Origin: Stackebrandtia nassauensis DSM 44728
Lineage (GTDB): Bacteria; Actinomycetota; Actinomycetes; Mycobacteriales; Micromonosporaceae
Reading direction: 5' to 3'
NCBI RefSeq assembly: GCF_000024545.1
Contig: NC_013947.1
Location: forward strand, 6,572,001 to 6,636,000
Length of the DNA: 64,000 nucleotides
The position numbers were made by a program, and so were the translations under genes. Below, one piece after another: positions 58,301 through 64,000 of this stretch. Below the pieces are notes generated by a model, which saw only the letters and a program-made list of their open reading frames with translations, searched no databases and was not told the DNA's origin. How positions within the stretch are numbered: position 1 is the first letter of the stretch; every line of letters begins with the position of its first letter.

Positions 58301-59175
58301 GAGGTTGACTCCAGTTCCGGGGCCGGACGGGGGCTCGGCACGGTGGCCACTTCGGCGGTGGGTCGTCGTTTGAGGCTGGTCGCGATCGCCGACAGGAAGA
58401 ACGCGGTCACGGTCGCCAGCGCGATCGTGGCTCCGGCGGCGGTGTCGAAGTGCCAGGAGATGACCAGTCCGCCGATGGTGGCGACGGCTCCCAGCACCGC
58501 GGCGCCGCACATGATCATGTGGACGCTGCCCGCCCACAGCGCGACCGCGGCGGGGGGCGCGATGAGCAGTCCGAACACCAGCAGCGTGCCGACCACCTGG
58601 AACGAGGCGACCATCGCCAGGGCCAGCAGGCCCAGCAGCGCGGCGTGGGCGAGCCGGGGGCGCAGACCGAGGGTGGCGGCCTTGCGGTGGTCGAAGGCCA
58701 GCGCCACGAAGGATCGGTGTCCCAGCGCGCCCACGACGAGGGTGACCAGCAGGGCTGCGGCCAGTATCAGCAGGTCGCTTCGCCGCACCGACAGCACGTC
58801 GCCGAACAGGAAACCGGTGAGGTCGACGGCGAAGGACTGCGAACGCGAGACCAGGATGACGCCCAGCGACAGCATTCCGACGAACAACAGCCCGATGCCG
58901 GTGTCCTGCGACAGCCGTCGCCACCGCGATATCCCGGTGACTCCGGCGGCCACGACGCCCGCGCTGACCATCGCGCCCAGGGCGAGGTTTCCGCCCAGCA
59001 GTGCCGCGATCGCCACCCCGGGCAGCATGCCGTGTGACATCGCCTCGCCCAGGAAAGCCATGCCGCGCAACACGACCCAGGTTCCGGCGACGGCGCACAT
59101 CGCCGACACGAGCAGTCCGGCCAGGGCCGCCCGCGCGACGAAGCCGACCTCGAACGGCGTCGTAATCCAATCCAT
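58297..59175 (-). CDS. aztB: Zinc ABC transporter permease (AztB/ZnuB-like)
   Basis: The 292-residue protein has eight or nine hydrophobic segments and the ABC-3 family pattern, for example GMAFLGEAMSHGMLPGVAIA near the N-terminus. It forms the membrane channel for zinc. The ATG at 59175 (MDWITTP) was chosen because it directly precedes the first conserved segment. It is the first gene of the leftward azt operon and is divergent from aztA, sharing the Zur-box-like site. Confidence 0.85.
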   Translation of the reverse strand: MDWITTPFEVGFVARAALAGLLVSAMCAVAGTWVVLRGMAFLGEAMSHGMLPGVAIAALLGGNLALGAMVSAGVVAAGVTGISRWRRLSQDTGIGLLFVGMLSLGVILVSRSQSFAVDLTGFLFGDVLSVRRSDLLILAAALLVTLVVGALGHRSFVALAFDHRKAATLGLRPRLAHAALLGLLALAMVASFQVVGTLLVFGLLIAPPAAVALWAGSVHMIMCGAAVLGAVATIGGLVISWHFDTAAGATIALATVTAFFLSAIATSLKRRPTAEVATVPSPRPAPELESTS

Positions 59176-59186
59176 GGGCCGCAGTC

Positions 59187-59212
59187 TATAATGAAAACCG
59201 TTTCCATTTTCA
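59187..59212. promoter_or_regulatory. Zur-box-like operator over a TATAAT promoter
   Basis: TATAAT (59187-59192) is a consensus -10 box facing aztA. It is overlapped by TGAAAACCGTTTCCA, a near-perfect 15-bp palindrome (59192-59206), followed by TTTTCA (59207-59212). The TGAAAA-TTTTCA pattern matches Zur boxes of actinobacteria. Zur with zinc would block both divergent azt units. Confidence 0.7.
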
Positions 59213-59224
59213 ATAGGAGGGTCC

Positions 59225-60019
59225 GTGAAACAGGTCACCCCGGCCATGGAGGGTGTCGCGGTCAGCGCGCGCTACGGCGCCCGGACCGTGCTCAGCGGAC
59301 TGGATTTCGTGATCCCCAAGGGACAGATGACGGTTCTGTTGGGCCCCAACGGCTCTGGCAAGACGACGCTGCTGCACGTGTTGGCCGCGACCCATCCGGT
59401 CGCCGAGGGACGGCTGCTGCGGCATCATCAGCGGCGCCCCGCGCTGGTCCCGCAGCACAGCCAGGTCTCCGACTCGTTTCCCATCACCGTGCGGCAGACC
59501 GTCGCCATGGGCCGCTGGGCGGACCGGGGGCCGTGGCGTCCGACGACCAGAGCGGACAAGGCGGTGGTCGCCGAGGCACTCGACCAGCTCGGCATCGCCG
59601 ACCTCGCCGGTCGCAGGCTCGGCATGCTGTCCGGCGGCCAGCGGCAGCGGGTGCTGCTGGCACAGGCACTGGCGCAGCGTTCCGATGTGGTGCTGCTGGA
59701 CGAACCCACCGCGGGGCTCGATGTCACCAGCGCCGAACGGATCCACACTCACCTGGCCCGGCTGCGGTCGCGCGGTGTCACCATCGTGCAGTCCACCCAC
59801 GAACCCGAAGCCGCCGCCACGGCGGACCACCGCATCCACCTCGGCGCGCCCGTGTCCGTCGGCGGGCAGGACTTTGGCCCGTTATCCGCGACGCACCCAC
59901 GGATAACGGGCCATTGTGGTGTCCCAACCGCCCGACGAATGGGACGCCCCGGAAGTGGCTTAGGGTGCCGGTCTGACCAGGACCGGCACTGCTTCTCGCT
60001 TTGGCAGGCTCAACTCTAG
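59225..60019 (+). CDS. aztA: Zinc ABC transporter ATP-binding protein (AztA/ZnuC-like)
   Basis: The 264-residue protein has Walker A GPNGSGKT (40-47), signature LSGGQ (135-139) and Walker B VVLLDEP (155-161). It powers zinc uptake with AztB. The GTG start has AGGAGG 5 nt upstream. From residue 218 onward the frame runs through a perfect hairpin (59876-59912) and an unrelated tail of about 47 residues. The natural stop may have been lost by a frameshift, or the tail may be a real extension. Confidence 0.85.
   Translation: MKQVTPAMEGVAVSARYGARTVLSGLDFVIPKGQMTVLLGPNGSGKTTLLHVLAATHPVAEGRLLRHHQRRPALVPQHSQVSDSFPITVRQTVAMGRWADRGPWRPTTRADKAVVAEALDQLGIADLAGRRLGMLSGGQRQRVLLAQALAQRSDVVLLDEPTAGLDVTSAERIHTHLARLRSRGVTIVQSTHEPEAAATADHRIHLGAPVSVGGQDFGPLSATHPRITGHCGVPTARRMGRPGSGLGCRSDQDRHCFSLWQAQL
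59876..59912 (+). terminator. Hairpin inside the end of the aztA frame
   Basis: GGCCCGTTATCCG and CGGATAACGGGCC form a 13-bp perfect stem with an 11-nt loop. It looks like the terminator of aztA, yet the reading frame continues through it. Confidence 0.55.
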
Positions 60020-60031
60020 GTCCCCTCACGG

Positions 60032-60745
60032 TCACATCACCACGGCCAAAGGACCTATGTCAAGGGTCAGTCCACAAGGTTGATATCCAGGTATGCGCTG
60101 GTATAACTCTTCCCGGCGGAGTAGATTGCCCAGCCCGTTCTCCAGTAGATCGAAGCCGAGTTCGGCCTCCTTCACCGCTTCCGGGTAACGTTCGGCGGCG
60201 GTGGCCCCGGCGGTGATGCCGCGGAAGTTCGCGACCGCCAGCTCCTGCCGGACCCCGAAGATCTGGGACGCCATCAACCGGGCCGACAGCTCCGAACCGG
60301 ACTCGGCGAACAGCTCCTGGGACAGCAGCTGCTGCGACTGGTAGCCATAGCGCATCTGACGCTGCATCAGCTGCGGCGTGGAATGGATGAGCCGGATGAC
60401 GCGCAGCACGCCCGGGTTGTCACTCAGGCCGGTGACCGGATGGTGCTCGGCCAGCCGCTCGAACCACTGCTGTCGCAGCGCGTCGTGCGGGGTCTGGCCG
60501 GGCGGACGTTCGCGCACCAGCTGCGCGGGCACCTCGATCTGGAACTTGGCGTGCCCCAGGATCAGGTCTTCCTTGGCGTCGAAGTAGTTGAAGACCGTCT
60601 TCTTCGAGACCTCGGCGGCGTCGGCGATCTCGGCCACCGAGACCTCGTCGAAACCGCGCTCCTCGAACAGATCCAGCGCGGCCTGCATCAGGCGGTGCCG
60701 GGTGGCGTCCTTCTTCCGTTCCCGCAGGCCAAGCCTTTCACTCAT
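60032..60745 (-). CDS. TetR-family regulator
   Basis: The 237-residue protein has a TetR HTH (about 10-58; FDEVSVAEIADAAEVSKKTV, FNYFDAKEDLILGH) and a helical ligand-binding part. It is divergent from the ABC exporter pair, the classical arrangement for a repressor of drug efflux. The ligand is unknown. The ATG (MSERLGLRERK) precedes the HTH by about 10 residues. Its 3' end lies 12 bp from aztA. Confidence 0.8.
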   Translation of the reverse strand: MSERLGLRERKKDATRHRLMQAALDLFEERGFDEVSVAEIADAAEVSKKTVFNYFDAKEDLILGHAKFQIEVPAQLVRERPPGQTPHDALRQQWFERLAEHHPVTGLSDNPGVLRVIRLIHSTPQLMQRQMRYGYQSQQLLSQELFAESGSELSARLMASQIFGVRQELAVANFRGITAGATAAERYPEAVKEAELGFDLLENGLGNLLRREELYQRIPGYQPCGLTLDIGPLAVVM

Positions 60746-60770
60746 GCAATTAATATACCAGAGATAGAAG

Positions 60771-60799
60771 TCACCCGAATAAACTTTTGCACCGGGTGA
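60771..60799. promoter_or_regulatory. Candidate TetR operator
   Basis: TCACCCG (60771-60777) and CGGGTGA (60793-60799) are perfect inverted heptamers in the gap between the TetR gene and the ABC exporter. Confidence 0.4.
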
Positions 60800-60821
60800 A
60801 CGTTTTTGCTACGGTTCAGCC

Positions 60822-62576
60822 ATGTCCACCGATACCCCGAAGGCCGCGCTGCTGCCGTTGTTGCGCGGCCGATTGCGGCCCTACCGCTCCCAACTGGCGG
60901 CCATCCTCGGGCTGCAGGGCGTACAGGCGCTGAGCATGCTGTACCTGCCGACCCTGAACGCCGACATCGTCGACAACGGCATCGTCGCGGGCGACACCGG
61001 CTACATCCTGCGGCACGGCGGCGTGATGCTCGCCGTCACGATCGTCCAGGTCGTGGCCACCGCCGCGGCCGTCTACCTCGGCTCGAAGGTCGCCATGGGC
61101 CTGGGTCGCGACCTGCGCGCGGCGATCTTCGCCCGGGTGCAGGACTTCTCGGCCCGCGAGGTGAACCGCTTCGACGCCCCGTCGCTGATCACCCGCACCA
61201 CCAACGACGTGCAGCAGATCCAGGTGCTGGTGCTGTTCACCGCCACGATGCTGCTGTCCTCGCCGTTCATGGCGATCGGCGGACTGGTCCTGGCGCTGGG
61301 CCAGGACGTCCCGCTGACCGGCGTGCTCGCCGTCCTGATCCCGGTGCTGGCCGTAGCGATGGGCCTCATCATCAGCAGACTGATCCCGCCGTCGCGGCTC
61401 ATGCAGACCCGCATCGACTCGGTCAACCAGGTGATGCGGGAACAGATCACCGGCATCCGGGTGATCCGGGCCTTCGTGCGCGACGGCCACGAACAGCGTC
61501 GCTTCGGCGAGGCCAACGACGACCTGATGACCGTCGCGATCCGGGTCGGCCGGATCCAGGCGTACTTCGGCGCCACCGCCATGCTCATCAGCAGCCTCGC
61601 CAGCATCGCGGTGGTGTGGTTCGGCGGACCGCGCATCGCCAGCGGCGAGATGCAACTGGGCTCACTGATCGCGTTCCTCAACTACCTGGGGATGATCCTG
61701 ATGGCGGTCATGATGACGATGTCGGTCTTCATGCTGGTGCCGCGCGGCAAGGTGACCGCCGGACGCATCATGGAGGTGCTCGACACCGAGCCGAGCGTCG
61801 CCGAACCCGCCTCGCCCGCCCCGGCCCCGACGCGGGGGCAGCTGGAGTTGCGCGGCGCCGGATTCGGTTACCCGGGCGCCGAACAGCAGGTCCTGTGCGA
61901 CATCACGCTGACCGCGCCGCCGGGCAGGACCACCGCGATCGTCGGCTCGACCGGCAGCGGAAAGACCACTTTGATCAACCTCGCCGCGAGACTGATGGAT
62001 GTGGACACCGGCGGGATCGCCATCGACGGCGTCGACCTGCGGTCGCTGGACCGCCGCACCCTGGCGGCCACGATCGGGCTGATACCGCAACGGGCGTACC
62101 TGTTCTCGGGCACCATCGCGTCCAACCTGCGCTACGGCGACCCCGACGCCAGCGACGAACAGCTGTGGGAGGCGCTGCGCATCGCGCAGGCCGCCGACTT
62201 CGTCGCCGGGCTCCCCGACGGGCTCGGCACCGGCATAGGACAGGGCGGCGTGACCGTCTCCGGTGGACAGCGACAGCGGCTCGCGATCGCGCGGGCACTG
62301 GTCGCCAAACCGATGATCTACCTGTTCGACGACGCGTTCTCCGCTTTGGACACCGCCACCGACGCGGCCCTGCGCGCGGCGCTGGCCGAGAAGCTCGCCG
62401 GAACCACCCAGATCATCGTGGCGCAACGGATCTCGACGATCCGCGAGGCCGACCAGATCGTGGTGCTGGACTCCGGCCGCGTCGAGGCCGTCGGCACCCA
62501 CGAACAGCTCATGGAGACCAGCCCCACCTACACCGAGATCGTCAACTCCCAGCTCACCCCACAGGAGGCAGCGTGA
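60822..62576 (+). CDS. ABC exporter half-transporter with a degenerate ATP site
   Basis: The 584-residue protein has six membrane helices (about 1-320) and an ATPase domain: Walker A VGSTGSGKT (375-382), signature VSGGQ (479-483) and Walker B IYLFDDAFSALD (499-510). The catalytic Glu after Walker B is Asp, and the switch His is Gln (IIVAQRIST). This pattern marks the degenerate half of heterodimeric exporters such as TM287/288. It pairs with the next gene, which overlaps by 4 nt. The substrate is unknown; TetR control suggests drug or lipid export. Confidence 0.9.
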   Translation: MSTDTPKAALLPLLRGRLRPYRSQLAAILGLQGVQALSMLYLPTLNADIVDNGIVAGDTGYILRHGGVMLAVTIVQVVATAAAVYLGSKVAMGLGRDLRAAIFARVQDFSAREVNRFDAPSLITRTTNDVQQIQVLVLFTATMLLSSPFMAIGGLVLALGQDVPLTGVLAVLIPVLAVAMGLIISRLIPPSRLMQTRIDSVNQVMREQITGIRVIRAFVRDGHEQRRFGEANDDLMTVAIRVGRIQAYFGATAMLISSLASIAVVWFGGPRIASGEMQLGSLIAFLNYLGMILMAVMMTMSVFMLVPRGKVTAGRIMEVLDTEPSVAEPASPAPAPTRGQLELRGAGFGYPGAEQQVLCDITLTAPPGRTTAIVGSTGSGKTTLINLAARLMDVDTGGIAIDGVDLRSLDRRTLAATIGLIPQRAYLFSGTIASNLRYGDPDASDEQLWEALRIAQAADFVAGLPDGLGTGIGQGGVTVSGGQRQRLAIARALVAKPMIYLFDDAFSALDTATDAALRAALAEKLAGTTQIIVAQRISTIREADQIVVLDSGRVEAVGTHEQLMETSPTYTEIVNSQLTPQEAA

Positions 62577-64000
62577 ACCATCCACAAGGGGAGAAGAACA
62601 AGCCCGACGACTTCCGGGCCACGTCGCTGCGGGTACTGCGGGGACTCAACGCCGACCGGGTGCGGCTGACGGCCGTCCTGACGCTGGCGGTGCTGGCCAT
62701 CGGGATGACCGTCGTCCAGCCGGTGCTGCTGGGCCTGACCACCGACACGATCATCGCCGGGGTCAAGGGATCGGGCGTCGACTTCGGACGCGTCGCCACG
62801 ATCCTGGGCACCGCCGCGGCGCTGACCGCCATCGCCTGGCTGCTGCAGGTGGTGCTGGGTCGGCTGATCGCCACGATCGCGCAGACCATGGCCTACCGGC
62901 TGCGGCAGCAGACCGACGTCAAACTGTCGCGGCTTCCGTTGAGCTACTTCGACACCCAGGCCCGAGGCGAGGTGCTGTCGCGCGCCACCAACGACATCGA
63001 CAACCTGTCGCAGACCGTCCAGCAGGTGTTCGCGCGGGTCCTGACGTCCATTCTGCTGCTGCTGGGGACCGCGGTGATGATGTTCGTGCTGTCACCGATC
63101 CTGGCGCTCGTGGTGATGGCCACCGTGCCGGTGATCCTGTGGTCCACGAAGGCCATCGGCAAGCGGGCGCAACCGCGCTTCAAACGGCAGTGGGCCGCGA
63201 CCGGCAAACTCAACGGCCACATCGAGGAGATGTACTCGGGCCACGAACTCGTCACCGCCTTCGGGCGTCGGCGCGAGGCCGCCGAGGTCTTCGCCGAGCA
63301 CAACGACGAGGTGCTCGACTCCAGCGTCAGTGCCCAGTTCGTCTCCGGCCTCATCGCGCCGGTGCTGACCTTCCTGGGCAACATCAACTACGTCCTGGTG
63401 GCCGTCATCGGCGGCATCCGGGTCGCGTCCGGCGCCATGACCATCGGCGAGATCCAGGCGTTCGTCCAGTACGTCATGCAGTTCAACCAACCGCTGGCGG
63501 GATTCGCGGCGATGGCGGGCCAGATCCAGTCGGCCATCGCCTCGGCCGAACGGGTCTACGAACTGCTCGACGCCACCGAACAGCAGCCCGACGCCGACCA
63601 CACCCGCGAGCTCGGCGAGGTACGCGGCGCGGTCGAGTTCGACGCGGTCTCGTTCCGCTACAAGGCCGACGAGCCCCTGATCGACGACCTGAACCTGTCG
63701 GTCAAACCCGGCCAGACGGTGGCGATCGTCGGCCCCACCGGAGCCGGTAAGACCACTGTGGTCAACCTGCTGCTGCGGTTCTACGAACTCGACGGCGGCA
63801 GCATCGCCGTCGACGGCGCCGACATCGCCACCCTGTCCCGGCAACAACTACGCGCCAACATCGGCATGGTCCTGCAGGACACCTGGCTGTTCAACGGCAC
63901 CATCGCCGAGAACATCGCCTACGGAGCACCCGACGCCTCCCGGGAGCGGATCGTCGCCGCGGCCAAGGCCGTGCACGCCGACCGGCTCATCCGCACCCTG
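62573..64000 (+). CDS. ABC exporter half-transporter, second subunit (partial)
   Basis: The GTG start overlaps the previous stop (GTGA), with AGGAGG upstream. The frame is open for 476 codons to the window edge. It includes six membrane helices and the Walker A VGPTGAGKT near 63731. The signature and Walker B lie beyond the window. It should be the catalytically normal half that pairs with the degenerate 60822-62576 subunit. Confidence 0.85.
   Translation, partial: MNHPQGEKNKPDDFRATSLRVLRGLNADRVRLTAVLTLAVLAIGMTVVQPVLLGLTTDTIIAGVKGSGVDFGRVATILGTAAALTAIAWLLQVVLGRLIATIAQTMAYRLRQQTDVKLSRLPLSYFDTQARGEVLSRATNDIDNLSQTVQQVFARVLTSILLLLGTAVMMFVLSPILALVVMATVPVILWSTKAIGKRAQPRFKRQWAATGKLNGHIEEMYSGHELVTAFGRRREAAEVFAEHNDEVLDSSVSAQFVSGLIAPVLTFLGNINYVLVAVIGGIRVASGAMTIGEIQAFVQYVMQFNQPLAGFAAMAGQIQSAIASAERVYELLDATEQQPDADHTRELGEVRGAVEFDAVSFRYKADEPLIDDLNLSVKPGQTVAIVGPTGAGKTTVVNLLLRFYELDGGSIAVDGADIATLSRQQLRANIGMVLQDTWLFNGTIAENIAYGAPDASRERIVAAAKAVHADRLIRTL

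Overview
The window is high-GC actinomycete DNA: GTG and TTG starts are common, genes are tightly coupled through ATGA/GTGA overlaps, and the families present (DivIVA-like, DUF2510, GHL10, AztABCD, cellobiose-type regulon with the TGGGAGCGCTCCCA operator) are typical of Actinomycetota. A Glycomycetaceae-like host is possible, but this is only an impression. The window has chromosomal flanks on both sides of one large integrative element.

Left flank (1-13701): a flavohemoglobin-like oxidoreductase coupled to a DivIVA-like coiled-coil protein, a tandem GNAT protein, a secreted lytic transglycosylase, a class III cyclase-ATPase, a DUF1877 protein, a TAT-exported GHL10 hydrolase, a phosphoribosyltransferase, a DacB-type peptidase, inorganic pyrophosphatase, a scramblase-like protein, a DHA2-type MFS exporter, an alpha/beta hydrolase and a tRNA-Thr(CGT).

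Integrative element (13702-46425, about 32.7 kb): it sits in the 3' part of the tRNA gene and is bounded by a perfect 47-bp direct repeat. In order it carries: a tyrosine integrase fused to a GntR domain; a Pycsar-effector-like membrane protein; three leftward hypothetical genes; a MobC/relaxase pair next to a structured candidate oriT; a BrnT/BrnA-like toxin-antitoxin pair; an epimerase and a TPR regulator; a GntR repressor; and a long rightward operon. The operon opens with small zinc-ribbon and excisionase-like genes, continues through membrane Spd-like genes to an FtsK-type DNA pump, then ASCH, DUF4326, a DnaB helicase, a HTH replication protein containing GTGACA palindromes, a C5 methyltransferase, an N-type methyltransferase and a zinc-ribbon NUDIX protein. 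The right end holds a DUF5131 three-Cys protein convergent with its partner TcmP, and two small genes. GGTGCGA-type sites lie at matching distances inside both att repeats, and one covers the integrase start codon.

Right flank (46426-64000): a secreted tripeptidyl-aminopeptidase-like hydrolase, a DUF1761/HxlR divergent pair sharing a palindrome, a LacI regulator with a beta-glucosidase and sugar ABC importer operon, an aztABCD zinc uptake cluster with two AztD-like lipoproteins and a Zur-box-like site, and a TetR regulator divergent from a heterodimeric ABC exporter that runs off the window edge.

The most unusual points are the convergent overlapping DUF5131/TcmP pair, the two methyltransferases without a nuclease, the combination of relaxase and FtsK-type pump without a visible VirB4, the integrase-GntR fusion with its candidate operator, the gene with nested in-frame starts, and the palindromes inside the replication gene.
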